Source of the DNA: Candidatus Arcticimaribacter sp.
GTDB lineage: Bacteria; Bacteroidota; Bacteroidia; Flavobacteriales; Flavobacteriaceae
Length of the DNA: 33,660 nucleotides
NCBI GenBank assembly: GCA_011526265.1
Contig: WTJN01000136.1
Span: 1 to 33,660 of the forward strand
Reading direction: 5' to 3'
Part shown: positions 23,077-32,360 of the stretch, piece after piece
How positions within the stretch are numbered: position 1 is the first letter of the stretch
How the letters are laid out: each line of letters begins with the position of its first letter
Program-made: the position numbers and the translations under genes
The notes under the pieces: generated by a model
Database searches by the model: none
The model's input: the letters and a program-made list of their open reading frames with translations, nothing else
What the model was told of the DNA's origin: nothing

Positions 23077-25314
23077 ATGAAAAAGTACGCTTCTTTACTC
23101 TTCAGTCTCTTGCTAAGTGGAGTAGTATTTGCCCAGGATTCTTTGGTGCAAAAAGGACACACCAACAACAACAAGTTTAAACAGCTTTATGAAGAATTTG
23201 CAACGCCCAATCGTTTCCGCACCGCTTCTGGTGCACCGGGCGTAGACTACTACCAGCAACAAGTAGACTACAAAATGAACATCGTTCTAGACGACGCCAA
23301 CACGCGTCTCTCTGGCGATGAAACCATTACCTACACCAACAATTCTCCCGATGCTTTACCGTATCTCTGGGTGCAATTGGATCAAAACATTCGCAATGAA
23401 AACGATATGGAAACGGCGAAAAATCCATCCGGTGTAAGAAAGTTCCAAGGGGTAGAATCCTTCGTGAATGATTTTACTGGCGATAAATTTGTCGGTGGAT
23501 TCAACATCGAATCGGTGAAAGATGCCGCAGGGAGACCCCTTCGTCATACGATCAACCAGACCATGATGCGGGTAGACCTCCCCACGCCATTGAAAAGCGG
23601 AGAACAATTTACATTTTCGATCAAATGGTGGTACAAAGTCAATAACCACGTGACCGACCGCGCGCGCTCTGGATACGAATATTTCGAAGAAGACGATAAC
23701 CGCGCCTATGTCATCGCGCAGTTTTTTCCACGCTTGGCGGTCTACAACGATGTCGAGGGATGGCAGAACTATCAATTTTGGGGCAATGGTGAATTTGCGT
23801 TGAACTTTGGAAATTATGAAGTCAATATTACCGTTCCCGAAGACCATGTGATGGAGGCAACGGGCGAACTTCAAAATCCCAAAGAAGTACTGTCACGCAC
23901 GGAATACCAACGGTACAAAAAAGCACTCAATACCTTTGACGCTCCTGTCATCATTGTGTCGCAGGATGAGGTGGTTGAAAAAGAAAAGGTCAAGGCTACC
24001 AAAACAAAAACTTGGCGGTTTGTTGCCGACAATGTGCGCGATTTTGCTTTTGCCACTTCTCGACGTTTCATTTGGGACATGATGGCGGTAAAGGTTGGCG
24101 GGAAAAATGTCATTGCTTCTTCGCTTTATCCCAAAGAAGGGAACCCGCTTTGGGAAGAATATTCGACCAAAGTCGTTGCCCATTCCCTCGAAGTATACTC
24201 AAAATACACTTTCGATTATCCCTATCCCAAGGCTGTTTCTGTTCATGCCAAAAATCAGGGGATGGAGTACCCCATGATTTGCTGGAATTATGGCCGACCA
24301 AATCCTGATGGGACGTATTCAGACCGCACCAAATACGGTATGATTAGTGTAATTATTCATGAAGTAGGCCACAACTTTTTCCCCATGATTGTCAATTCAG
24401 ACGAACGTCAGTGGGGATGGATGGACGAAGGGTTGGATACTTTTATGCAGTATTTGACCGAGCAGGAGTTCGAAGATAACTATCCGTCACGTCGTGGCGC
24501 GCCGTCAAAAATTGTACGCTACATGTCTGGGGATCAAGATTTCATTAGCCCCATCATGTCCAATCCTGAAAACGTATATCAATTGGGGCCCAATGCTTAT
24601 GGGAAACCCGCAACAGCATTAAATATTTTACGCGAAACCATTATGGGGAAAGATCTTTTTGATTTTGCTTTTAAGACCTATGCGCAGCGCTGGATGTTTA
24701 AGCACCCTACACCGGAAGACTTTTTCCGGACCATGGAAGATGCTTCAGCCGTTGACCTGGACTGGTTTTGGCGCGGTTGGTTTTACTCCACTGATGTGGT
24801 CGATATCGGCGTGGGAAGTGTCAAAAGATACTATGTTTCTCCAACCCCAGACCAAGAAGTCACCGATCTGTTGGAGCGCTACAACATGACTGTAGACGAT
24901 TTGCAACCATCGGTATTTATGGTTTCTGAAGAAAGTGCTGCTTTTGATCCCGCGATTACCGAGGGTGAACCCACCAATCACTCTGCTGTTCTTGCCGAGA
25001 ACATGCCCGAGGGCAAAACATTGCCAAAATATTTCTACGAAATAGAGTTTGAAAAACCTGGGGGACTCGTCATGCCAATCATCGTGGAGTATGCCTATGC
25101 CGATGGAACAAAAGAACGTGTTACCTATCCCGTACAAGTATGGCGAAAGAATGACAGCAAGGTGCAAAAGCTTCTCACCAGCGATAAAGAATTGATTGGG
25201 GTGACCGTGGATCCGGATGCCGAAACAGCCGATGTAAACCTGACCAACAATGCTTGGCCCAAGGAAGAGGCCACCACCGATTTTGACAAATTTAAAGCCA
25301 AAGTACAAGGCTAA
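23077..25314 (+). CDS. M1 family zinc metallopeptidase, secreted
   Basis: A 745-residue exported aminopeptidase-like enzyme. The signal peptide MKKYASLLFSLLLSGVVFAQ is followed by a beta-rich N-terminal domain and the gluzincin catalytic domain: the zinc motif His428-Glu429-x-x-His432 with the third ligand Glu451 eighteen residues later (HEVGHN ... WGWMDEG), and the substrate-binding GMEYPM (GxMEN-like). The C-terminal part after about residue 560 lacks the ERAP helical domain and is beta-rich. It should remove N-terminal residues from peptides in the periplasm. A strong terminator follows ten bases after the stop. Confidence 0.95.
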   Translation: MKKYASLLFSLLLSGVVFAQDSLVQKGHTNNNKFKQLYEEFATPNRFRTASGAPGVDYYQQQVDYKMNIVLDDANTRLSGDETITYTNNSPDALPYLWVQLDQNIRNENDMETAKNPSGVRKFQGVESFVNDFTGDKFVGGFNIESVKDAAGRPLRHTINQTMMRVDLPTPLKSGEQFTFSIKWWYKVNNHVTDRARSGYEYFEEDDNRAYVIAQFFPRLAVYNDVEGWQNYQFWGNGEFALNFGNYEVNITVPEDHVMEATGELQNPKEVLSRTEYQRYKKALNTFDAPVIIVSQDEVVEKEKVKATKTKTWRFVADNVRDFAFATSRRFIWDMMAVKVGGKNVIASSLYPKEGNPLWEEYSTKVVAHSLEVYSKYTFDYPYPKAVSVHAKNQGMEYPMICWNYGRPNPDGTYSDRTKYGMISVIIHEVGHNFFPMIVNSDERQWGWMDEGLDTFMQYLTEQEFEDNYPSRRGAPSKIVRYMSGDQDFISPIMSNPENVYQLGPNAYGKPATALNILRETIMGKDLFDFAFKTYAQRWMFKHPTPEDFFRTMEDASAVDLDWFWRGWFYSTDVVDIGVGSVKRYYVSPTPDQEVTDLLERYNMTVDDLQPSVFMVSEESAAFDPAITEGEPTNHSAVLAENMPEGKTLPKYFYEIEFEKPGGLVMPIIVEYAYADGTKERVTYPVQVWRKNDSKVQKLLTSDKELIGVTVDPDAETADVNLTNNAWPKEEATTDFDKFKAKVQG

Positions 25315-25324
25315 AACCAACCCT

Positions 25325-25355
25325 AAAAAGGCAGCGGGAGTACCGCTGCCTTTTT
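25325..25355 (+). terminator. Rho-independent terminator after the M1 peptidase
   Basis: A perfect 13-bp inverted repeat AAAAAGGCAGCGG / CCGCTGCCTTTTT around a GAGTA loop, ending in five T. The A-run on the 5' arm makes it nearly symmetrical, so it might also work on the other strand, but no minus-strand gene ends there. Confidence 0.92.
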
Positions 25356-25370
25356 AGTCTTTAAATTCAA

Positions 25371-25646
25371 ATGCAGGAGATGTTATTCATCAGCGGAGCC
25401 GAGATTGTTTTTATCTTTTTTGTGGTGTTGTTACTTTTTGGCGCCGACAAAATACCCGGCATTGCACGGGGATTGGCCAAGGGGATTACCCAAGTCAAAC
25501 AGGCCACCAATGAAATCAAATCCGAGATTCAAAAGTCGGCTGATCTCGATCCCACTGAAGGCATTGGCGGCAATATTCAAAAAGAGATCAAAGAGGTCAA
25601 AGATGGTTTGGATCAATTGACCAATTCCATTAAGCGCAGTAAATAG
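25371..25646 (+). CDS. tatA: Twin-arginine translocase subunit TatA/TatB-type
   Basis: A 91-residue protein with one N-terminal membrane helix (ISGAEIVFIFFVVLLLFGADKIPG), the hinge Phe-Gly, an amphipathic helix (IARGLAKGITQVKQATNEI) and a charged tail, the plan of TatA-family proteins that form the Tat export pore. An alternative ATG three codons inside is possible. Its small size suggests TatA rather than TatB. The gene is separated from the M1 peptidase by a terminator and no tatC is in view, so other Tat genes must lie elsewhere. It is convergent with the O-methyltransferase, with four bases between them. Confidence 0.9.
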   Translation: MQEMLFISGAEIVFIFFVVLLLFGADKIPGIARGLAKGITQVKQATNEIKSEIQKSADLDPTEGIGGNIQKEIKEVKDGLDQLTNSIKRSK

Positions 25647-25650
25647 ACGT

Positions 25651-26292
25651 TTAAATTTTTCTGCTCAACGTCAGGCCGTCCCGCAAGGGTAGGAGTACGG
25701 TTTCTAGTTCAGGGTGTTTTGCCAAACGCTCATTGAATGCCTTCAATACTTTGGTATCCTCATCATTTTTTTGAGTGGCTTCGAGCACCTTGCCGCTCCA
25801 CAATACATTGTCGGATAAGAGTAAGCCTCCGGCATTTAACTTTGGGAGTAAAAGCGGTAGGTAGTTGAGGTAGTTTTTTTTGTCGGCGTCTAAGAAGATC
25901 AAATCATAGGTGCTGTTGAGCTCAGGAATAATGTCCAAAGCATTTCCCAAGTGCTGATTGATCTGACTGCCCCATGGGGAGCGATCAAAAAACTGCCGTT
26001 GAAAATCGACCAATTCTTCATTTTTGTCGAGGGTATCAATGTGTCCTTCCTTGGCGAGTCCTTCTGCCAGGCACAAGGTGGCATAGCCGGTAAAGGTTCC
26101 AACTTCTAGAATGCGTTTCGGGGCAATGAGTTTGCTGAGTAAACTCAAAAAACGCCCTTGCAAAGGCCCGCTTAGCATGCGGGGTTGCAGTACTTTAAGA
26201 TGCGTTGCTCTGGTCAATTCTTGAAGAAGCAAAGGTTCTTCTTGTGAATGTTGAACCACATAGTCGAAAAGTGAAGCAGCGATAAATTCCAT
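25651..26292 (-). CDS. SAM-dependent O-methyltransferase (class I, catechol-OMT-like)
   Basis: A 213-residue methyltransferase of the O-methyltransferase family 3 type. SAM-binding motif I is ILEVGTFTGYATLCLAEGL, the acidic motif II lies in HIDTLDKNEE, and FLDADKKNYLNY contains the metal-site Asp of the caffeoyl-CoA/catechol O-methyltransferase group. It methylates a hydroxyl of a small, probably aromatic molecule with a divalent metal; the natural substrate in bacteria is unknown. It starts after the flavin reductase stop with a two-base gap, so the two genes are co-transcribed. Length is normal. Confidence 0.9.
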   Translation of the reverse strand: MEFIAASLFDYVVQHSQEEPLLLQELTRATHLKVLQPRMLSGPLQGRFLSLLSKLIAPKRILEVGTFTGYATLCLAEGLAKEGHIDTLDKNEELVDFQRQFFDRSPWGSQINQHLGNALDIIPELNSTYDLIFLDADKKNYLNYLPLLLPKLNAGGLLLSDNVLWSGKVLEATQKNDEDTKVLKAFNERLAKHPELETVLLPLRDGLTLSRKI

Positions 26293-26294
26293 TT

Positions 26295-26912
26295 CTATTC
26301 TTTTGGTCGTGCGTAGGGGAACCGATCAATCAGCGCTGTTTTTGCATATCCTTCCAAACCATTGATGGCAACAACGTTCCCTTTGTCTAGCTGCAGCCAC
26401 CCGTCTGGGTGGAGCATTTCTTCTTGGACAAAAACTTCTTCAATAGCTCCAACGACAAGGCGTGTGTTGTTCTCTTCGATCAAGTAATTGTTGACGTACC
26501 GACAAAGAATCTGTACTGGAGACCCTTCAACAAAAGGAACTTTTTGGTCGGTTTTATAAACGGGTTGAAGTCCTGTTTTTTCGAACTCAGAAACGGTTTC
26601 AGGGTACTTGGCCGAGGTGTTGTGTGCTGCTTCAATCATGTCTTGACCAATGTGGTTGACCGAAAAATAGCCCGTGTTTTGCATGTTGGAAAAACTATGC
26701 CGCGGTACGGTGGTCGGCCGCAAAATAAAGCCCAACAAAGCAGGGTTGCTACCAAGATGCACGACAGAATTAAACACCGCAAGATTGGTTTGTCCCGAGA
26801 CATTTTGTGTTCCAATCAGGTTGGCCGATTTATAGCCCGACAGACTGTTGATGAGATAGTTGCGATAACGCGTTTCGAAATTTGAAAGGTCATCGGCAGT
26901 GAAGTGACGCAT
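26295..26912 (-). CDS. Flavin reductase family protein (FMN-binding split barrel)
   Basis: A 205-residue protein of the flavin reductase/DIM6-NTAB family: SLSGYKSANLIGT, NLAVFNSVVHLGSNPALLGFILRP and the segment SFSNMQNTGYFSVNHI are the usual flavin-binding region. It likely reduces FMN or FAD with NAD(P)H, either alone or as the reductase part of a two-component oxygenase; no partner oxygenase lies near. It is followed by the O-methyltransferase (two-base gap) and preceded by a small membrane protein gene 17 bases away, making a three-gene minus-strand unit. Confidence 0.88.
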   Translation of the reverse strand: MRHFTADDLSNFETRYRNYLINSLSGYKSANLIGTQNVSGQTNLAVFNSVVHLGSNPALLGFILRPTTVPRHSFSNMQNTGYFSVNHIGQDMIEAAHNTSAKYPETVSEFEKTGLQPVYKTDQKVPFVEGSPVQILCRYVNNYLIEENNTRLVVGAIEEVFVQEEMLHPDGWLQLDKGNVVAINGLEGYAKTALIDRFPYARPKE

Positions 26913-26929
26913 TTTTTCTTCAAAGATAA

Positions 26930-27133
26930 CTATTCTTCTTTGCTCTCGCCACTGAGCAGAACAGCAATCACTGTGAGTACGCCTACCACAAGGATACCGA
27001 TAAAATAAATGTGTTTATCTCCTTCCGTCCCCGTATAGTTACCCGCTAAAATATACCGGTCTATAGCGCTGACGAATAAGAGAAGAAAGGCCAACAGAAA
27101 AATGCCTTTATACCGGTGTAAAATATTTTTCAT
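26930..27133 (-). CDS. Small two-helix membrane protein, hypothetical
   Basis: A 67-residue protein with two hydrophobic helices (about residues 9-27 and 43-61) joined by a polar loop containing NYTGTEGDKH, and a charged tail ending GESKEE. No family is recognised. It is probably an inner-membrane protein. It lies first in the unit with the flavin reductase and O-methyltransferase. The composition and clean start make it a likely real gene. Confidence 0.65.
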   Translation of the reverse strand: MKNILHRYKGIFLLAFLLLFVSAIDRYILAGNYTGTEGDKHIYFIGILVVGVLTVIAVLLSGESKEE

Positions 27134-27176
27134 AAAAAATGAATTTATCTACCAATTTACAATAATTAAAATAGTG

Positions 27177-27282
27177 ATGAGTAATAAAGACGCTGTCTTA
27201 GGGCAACCTGAACCAATAAAATACTCCGATTTTGTGGAATGATAAAGAATATGGATATAACGATGTTCAAGAAATTTATTGA
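27177..27282 (+). pseudogene. Possible frameshifted small ORF remnant
   Basis: ATG at 27177 opens a protein-like 21-residue frame ending PIKYSDFVE followed by TGA at 27240-27242; in the +1 frame the next stretch reads WNDKEYGYNDVQEIY and stops with TGA at 27280-27282. A single-base indel near 27235 would join them into one small acidic protein. It could equally be chance. The rest of the 239-base gap before aconitase holds only the promoter-like box. Confidence 0.2.
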
Positions 27283-27342
27283 GACTGTAACTTTTAGGAC
27301 AATTTATGTAAAACCATAGGCGACAAACATTTTGATATTTTG

Positions 27343-27350
27343 TAATTTTA
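27343..27350 (+). promoter_or_regulatory. candidate -7 box (TAATTTTA) for aconitase
   Basis: TAnnTTTA octamer 22 bases before the aconitase ATG; the last base differs from the consensus. A TTTG occurs at 27331 but too close to be a standard -33 element. Confidence 0.35.
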
Positions 27351-27372
27351 CCAAAACAAAAAAAACAGGATT

Positions 27373-29640
27373 ATGGCATTTGACATCGAAATGATCAAAG
27401 CAGTATACAATCGATTTGAAGAACGTGTAACTGCAGCTAAAGCACTTACGGGGAAACCCCTCACAGCAGCAGAGAAAATTTTATATACACATCTTTGGGA
27501 TGATAGTACAGCAAAAGCCTATACGCGAGGTGCTGATTATGTCGATTTTGCTCCCGATCGTATTGCTTGTCAAGATGCCACCGCGCAAATGGCTTTACTG
27601 CAATTTATGCAAGCTGGGAAACCAAAGGTGGCTGTGCCAACTACAGTGCATTGCGACCATTTGATTCAGGCAAAAAGCGGAGCCTTAGAAGATTTAAAGT
27701 CCGCAAACTCTACCTCGGCAGAAGTATTTAACTTTCTTGAGTCCGTATCGGATAAATACGGTATTGGATTTTGGAAACCTGGCGCTGGGATCATCCATCA
27801 AGTTGTCTTGGAAAACTACGCATTTCCCGGGGGAATGATGATCGGAACCGACTCTCACACGGTCAATGCCGGTGGTTTGGGAATGGTTGCAGTAGGGGTT
27901 GGTGGTGCCGATGCCGTTGATGTGATGGCCGGTATGCCATGGGAGTTAAAGTTCCCCAAACTCATTGGGGTGAAATTGACTGGAAAACTCAACGGTTGGA
28001 CCGCCCCAAAAGATGTTATTTTAAAAGTAGCAGGAATTCTCACCGTTAAAGGTGGTACAGGAGCTATCATCGAATACTTTGGCGAAGGTGCCGAGGCCAT
28101 GTCTTGTACAGGAAAAGGAACCATTTGTAATATGGGAGCCGAAGTAGGGGCGACCACTTCAACCTTTGGTTATGATGCTTCCATGGAACGTTATCTGCGT
28201 TCTACAGGAAGAGACGATGTGGCCGATGCAGCGAATGCTATTAAACAACACCTTACGGCTGATCCAGAAGTATACGCCGATCCAGAAAACTATTTTGATC
28301 AAGTCATCGAAATTGATTTAAATACCTTGCGTCCCCACCTCAATGGACCCTTTACACCCGATTTGGCAACGCCCGTTTCGGAAATGAGTAGTGTTGCCAA
28401 AGAAAACGATTGGCCATTGCAAGTAGAATGGGGATTGATCGGTTCATGTACCAATTCCTCCTATGAGGATTTGACCCGTGCTGCCTCCATTGCCAAGCAG
28501 GCGGTTGAGAAAAAATTAGTCACCAAAGCAGAATTTGGAATCAATCCAGGGTCTGAACAAGTAAGATTTACGGCAGAACGTGACGGTCTTTTGGAAATTT
28601 TCGAAGACCTGAATGCGAAGATCTTTACCAACGCTTGTGGTCCGTGTATTGGACAATGGGCAAGAGAAGGAGCCGATAAGCAAGAACGCAACTCAATCGT
28701 TCATTCATTCAACCGTAATTTCTCTAAGCGCGCTGATGGCAATCCCAATACGCATGCTTTTGTCGCTTCCCCAGAAATGGTGGCCGCGTTGGCCATTTCA
28801 GGAAGATTGGATTTTGACCCTGTCAATGACACCTTGATCAACCAAGAAGGGGAAGAAGTAAAACTGGATCCGCCAACAGGATTGGAACTTCCTCCTCAAG
28901 GATTTGATGTTGAAGACAACGGATATCTGGCACCGTCAGACGATGGATCCGCTGTTGAAATCAATGTTAATCCTACTTCAGAGCGACTACAGCTATTGTC
29001 TCCCTTTGCGCCTTGGAATGGAGAAAACCTTACAGGGGCTAAGCTTTTAATCAAAGCACACGGCAAGTGTACAACCGACCACATCTCAATGGCTGGACCT
29101 TGGTTGCGTTTCCGTGGTCACCTCGATAACATTTCCAACAACTGTTTGATTGGTGCGGTGAATGCGTACAATGAGAAAACCAACTTTGTCAAAAATCAGT
29201 TGACCGGAGAATACGGGGGTGTGCCTGATGTTCAAAGAGCATACAAAGCAGCGGGAATTGAAACGGTGGTTGTGGGCGACCACAACTACGGCGAAGGGTC
29301 GTCGCGCGAACACGCAGCCATGGAGCCTCGTCACCTAGGCGTGAAAGTTGTTTTGGTAAAATCGTTTGCCCGTATTCACGAAACCAACCTGAAGAAACAA
29401 GGCATGTTGGGCATTACTTTTGCCAACGAAGCCGATTACGATTTGATTCAAGAAGACGACACCTTCAACTTTGTTGACTTAAAAGATTTCGCTCCTGGCA
29501 AGCAATTGACGATCGAAGTTGTGCATGCAGACGGTTCTATAGATACCATTATGGCGAACCACACCTATAATGCACAGCAAATCGAGTGGTTCAAAGAAGG
29601 TTCTGCGTTGAACTTGATTAAAAAGCAAAACGCCGCCTAA
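27373..29640 (+). CDS. Aconitate hydratase
   Basis: A 755-residue aconitase of the mitochondrial-like type, interconverting citrate and isocitrate in the TCA cycle. The 4Fe-4S cluster ligands are Cys359 (GSCTNSS), Cys422 and Cys425 (ACGPCIGQW). The substrate-binding signatures [24 protein letters not shown] and the swivelling domain motif [16 protein letters not shown] are complete. Length matches the family. It is cytoplasmic and transcribed alone, with a terminator 20 bases after the stop. Nothing unusual is seen. Confidence 0.97.
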   Translation: MAFDIEMIKAVYNRFEERVTAAKALTGKPLTAAEKILYTHLWDDSTAKAYTRGADYVDFAPDRIACQDATAQMALLQFMQAGKPKVAVPTTVHCDHLIQAKSGALEDLKSANSTSAEVFNFLESVSDKYGIGFWKPGAGIIHQVVLENYAFPGGMMIGTDSHTVNAGGLGMVAVGVGGADAVDVMAGMPWELKFPKLIGVKLTGKLNGWTAPKDVILKVAGILTVKGGTGAIIEYFGEGAEAMSCTGKGTICNMGAEVGATTSTFGYDASMERYLRSTGRDDVADAANAIKQHLTADPEVYADPENYFDQVIEIDLNTLRPHLNGPFTPDLATPVSEMSSVAKENDWPLQVEWGLIGSCTNSSYEDLTRAASIAKQAVEKKLVTKAEFGINPGSEQVRFTAERDGLLEIFEDLNAKIFTNACGPCIGQWAREGADKQERNSIVHSFNRNFSKRADGNPNTHAFVASPEMVAALAISGRLDFDPVNDTLINQEGEEVKLDPPTGLELPPQGFDVEDNGYLAPSDDGSAVEINVNPTSERLQLLSPFAPWNGENLTGAKLLIKAHGKCTTDHISMAGPWLRFRGHLDNISNNCLIGAVNAYNEKTNFVKNQLTGEYGGVPDVQRAYKAAGIETVVVGDHNYGEGSSREHAAMEPRHLGVKVVLVKSFARIHETNLKKQGMLGITFANEADYDLIQEDDTFNFVDLKDFAPGKQLTIEVVHADGSIDTIMANHTYNAQQIEWFKEGSALNLIKKQNAA

Positions 29641-29660
29641 GCTGAAAAATAGTCAAATTT

Positions 29661-29682
29661 AAAGCCTGCAGATGCAGGCTTT
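29661..29682 (+). terminator. Rho-independent terminator after aconitase
   Basis: Stem AAAGCCTGC / GCAGGCTTT (9 bp) with loop AGAT, then a run of T continuing to 29687. It fits a classic intrinsic terminator. Confidence 0.92.
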
Positions 29683-29725
29683 TTTTTGGTGTAAACTCAA
29701 CCATTCTCAATTGTAATAAATAGTT

Positions 29726-29733
29726 TATTTTTG
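29726..29733 (+). promoter_or_regulatory. candidate -7 box (TATTTTTG)
   Basis: Perfect match to TAnnTTTG, four bases before the ATG at 29738. If used, the message would be nearly leaderless. Confidence 0.45.
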
Positions 29734-29737
29734 TGTT

Positions 29738-30949
29738 ATGCGTAGTTTATTGTGGATCGTATTCCTCGTTCTTCTTTCAACATCTCTTCGATGTACTCCC
29801 CCTGTGTTTACCCCACCGGTGGCAGAAGAGGATCAAATCAATGCCAATTGGAGTAATGTCGGGAAGCTGAATGCCAATTTTATTGCGACTTCGCGCAGTC
29901 TTGGGGTATCTACCAATGCGGGTTCTCCAACGTTTCAAATCAGTTTCATTGCCTCAGCTAGTAATATCGATAGCCTGCAATGGAGTTTTCCAGGAGGGAC
30001 CACCCCCGACACGATTAGCGATGTAACCGAGATGGTTACCTACGACCGTTTTGGTCAATTTGATGTTGGCTTGGAAGTGTTCAACACTGAAGATTCTGAC
30101 CGACGATTTTATGAAAATTTTATTGAAATATTTTTTCGCGACGACTTTCGGTTCACTACCGACGATGCTACGTCTTGGATTGTTACAGGCACTGGTGTAA
30201 CGACCAATGATTTTGTCCCTTATCGTAACAGCAGCGGGAATTATGCCGAGGATTGGATCACGGTTCCCTTTGATGTAAATCACCAAACCCGTGCTGTAAA
30301 GCAGTTTTCGAGTTTCCCAAAAAACAATCTTGTTTTGGAATTCGATTACCGGCTCGAGCGTATTCCCGTGATTTATATCGATCACAACAGTTTTGCTCCG
30401 TCAACAGTTGCGTCGCCTGCTTTGGCGACCTATGTCCCCCCTCTTTCCAGTACGGTTTCTGATGTTCGCGTTGAAACGCCTGCGACCTACCCTGGCGCGC
30501 GTAGATTTTATATTGAATACAACGGTATACCTTTTTGGGTGAGTTCCAACATGAACGACGAGTTTTTTGAACATATTCGTCTTGACTTGCCTTCCCAATC
30601 AGAATTTTCTTTGGGGATTGTTCGCGAGGCACAAAGTTTCAATTCCGTTACCGTACCCTATACTGCCAATGCGGATTCAAGCCACAATCCGTCGACACTA
30701 AATTCGCCCTACCCCATGGAAGAAGATCTTGATCGGGATGGGATTCCAGACACTACTGACGAAGACATTGATGGCGATGGATATCTTAACACCACAGAAT
30801 GGGGCGCTTCTACCGAGCCTGCCCACCCTGACTTGTTTGTCTCCGATCCTGAAGATGAGGAAAGCATTCCCAAATATGTCATGAATTATATTGCGTACCC
30901 CTACATTTTGAACATACGCAACATGACCATTAAAGTACGGGAGGACTAG
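29738..30949 (+). CDS. Secreted PKD-like and TSP3-repeat protein, hypothetical
   Basis: A 403-residue exported protein. The N-terminal hydrophobic segment ends in SLRC; a Cys follows, but Arg at -1 is a poor lipobox, so lipid attachment is uncertain. Residues about 70-115 look like a PKD-type domain (LQWSFPGG...VTYDRFGQFDVGLEV). A middle beta-rich region of about 150 residues is unassigned. Residues about 330-352 hold a thrombospondin type 3-like calcium-binding run (DLDRDGIPDTTDEDIDGDG). Function is unknown; probably a cell-surface or secreted binding protein. Its last 20 bases overlap the end of the convergent glcD-like gene. Confidence 0.7.
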   Translation: MRSLLWIVFLVLLSTSLRCTPPVFTPPVAEEDQINANWSNVGKLNANFIATSRSLGVSTNAGSPTFQISFIASASNIDSLQWSFPGGTTPDTISDVTEMVTYDRFGQFDVGLEVFNTEDSDRRFYENFIEIFFRDDFRFTTDDATSWIVTGTGVTTNDFVPYRNSSGNYAEDWITVPFDVNHQTRAVKQFSSFPKNNLVLEFDYRLERIPVIYIDHNSFAPSTVASPALATYVPPLSSTVSDVRVETPATYPGARRFYIEYNGIPFWVSSNMNDEFFEHIRLDLPSQSEFSLGIVREAQSFNSVTVPYTANADSSHNPSTLNSPYPMEEDLDRDGIPDTTDEDIDGDGYLNTTEWGASTEPAHPDLFVSDPEDEESIPKYVMNYIAYPYILNIRNMTIKVRED

Positions 30950-32330
30950 TCGAAGAGTCGACGATTCTTCCGGGGTTAAGGATGTTTTTCGGATCGATCG
31001 TGGCTTTGAGTAATTGCATCAATCTTATTTCAGTCGCATTCCTAGAGGTGGACAGATATGCCTTTTTGTCCAAGCCAATTCCGTGCTCGGCGGATACAGA
31101 TCCATTGTTTTTTTTCAGGTTGGCGTAAATAATGCTGTTAATGGCTTCAATGATTTCTTTGGACTGGTCTTTTTTACCAATAATGAAATGAATGTTTCCA
31201 TCGGCCACATGTCCGAAAGGGAAAATGCTGCTCACGAAAGGAAGTTTTTCTAAGGCTTCAATGGCATGATTGACTTCCTGACCTATAACGCCAATGGGGA
31301 GGCTGATATCGAAGTGTTGGTCATAGGGTGACTGGTCGGCCAGGACAGACACATCTTCACGGATACGCCAAATATTTTGCAATTCGCGTTCGGTTTGTGC
31401 CATCACGCCATCCAAAATTATTTCTTTTTCTAACGCGTCTTCAATCAGAAGCGTTAGCTGTTCAAAGTCTGTTTGCCGGTTGCTGCCCAAGCTTTCAACA
31501 AAAACATAATACGGATATGAAGACGGCAGCGGTGGCGAATAGGTGGACGGGGGTTGGGTCATCGCTTGATAGGTGCGTTGCCACATGAGTTCGAAGCCGG
31601 ATAAAGTTCCTCCCAACCCTTTTTCCAAAAACTTGAGCAATGCCACCACATTTTTGTATTCGGAGAGGGCAACGATGGCCGAGGATCGACTGCTGGGTTT
31701 TTCCAACAGACGGAAATTAACCCGCGTGACGATTCCCAGCGTTCCCTCAGCACCGATAAAAAGTTGCTTGAGGTCGTATCCGGAGTTGTCTTTAATGATC
31801 TTTTTCAGGGAAGTAATGATGGTTCCATCAGGCAATACCGCCTCCAAGCCCAGCACCATTTGCCGGGTCATGCCGTAGCGAAATACGCGTAATCCACCAG
31901 CGTTGGTTGAGACAATCCCGCCAACATGGGCCGATCCTTTGGCACCAAAGCTCAGGGGGAGAAAAAGATCTTTTTCTGCAGCGGCATCGATAGCGTGTTC
32001 CAAAATAGTCCCTGCCTCCACAGTCATGGTTCTACTTTGCGTATCGATTTCCTCAATACGATTCATCTTTTCGAGCGATATAACGACTTGGTGAGGTTGA
32101 CTTCCTGTGCCGCCAACCAAATTGGTCAACCCGCCATGCACCACTACTTCTTGATTTTTGGAATGGCACAGCTTCATAACCGCTGCCACTTCTTCGGTAG
32201 AGGTGGGGAATACAATGGCCAGTGCTTCTAGGGGTTGGTCCGTTTTCCATATATGGGTAAAACGTTCCTTTTCTTTTCCGCTATGAAGGATATTTTTATC
32301 GCCTACGATGGCTTGCAGTTCGTTGAGCAT
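30930..32330 (-). CDS. FAD-binding oxidoreductase (GlcD / D-2-hydroxyacid dehydrogenase type)
   Basis: A 466-residue VAO-family flavoenzyme. The FAD PP-loop region VVVHGGLTNLVGGTGSQP, GGIVSTNAGGLRVFRYG and ADGNIHFII plus the C-terminal VSAEHGIGLDKKAYL are the signatures of GlcD and D-lactate dehydrogenases. It oxidises a 2-hydroxyacid such as D-lactate or glycolate, or a D-2-hydroxyglutarate-like substrate, passing electrons to an acceptor. No GlcE/GlcF partners lie alongside, favouring a single-subunit enzyme. It follows alanine dehydrogenase by 30 bases. Substrate cannot be fixed from sequence. Confidence 0.92.
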   Translation of the reverse strand: MLNELQAIVGDKNILHSGKEKERFTHIWKTDQPLEALAIVFPTSTEEVAAVMKLCHSKNQEVVVHGGLTNLVGGTGSQPHQVVISLEKMNRIEEIDTQSRTMTVEAGTILEHAIDAAAEKDLFLPLSFGAKGSAHVGGIVSTNAGGLRVFRYGMTRQMVLGLEAVLPDGTIITSLKKIIKDNSGYDLKQLFIGAEGTLGIVTRVNFRLLEKPSSRSSAIVALSEYKNVVALLKFLEKGLGGTLSGFELMWQRTYQAMTQPPSTYSPPLPSSYPYYVFVESLGSNRQTDFEQLTLLIEDALEKEIILDGVMAQTERELQNIWRIREDVSVLADQSPYDQHFDISLPIGVIGQEVNHAIEALEKLPFVSSIFPFGHVADGNIHFIIGKKDQSKEIIEAINSIIYANLKKNNGSVSAEHGIGLDKKAYLSTSRNATEIRLMQLLKATIDPKNILNPGRIVDSSTSPPVL

Positions 32331-32360
32331 AGCAATGGTCTATGGCCCAAAAATACGCAA

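Noticed and set aside
23356-23874. Minus-strand 172-residue frame
   Set aside because: Antisense to the M1 peptidase gene with no start signal or domain.
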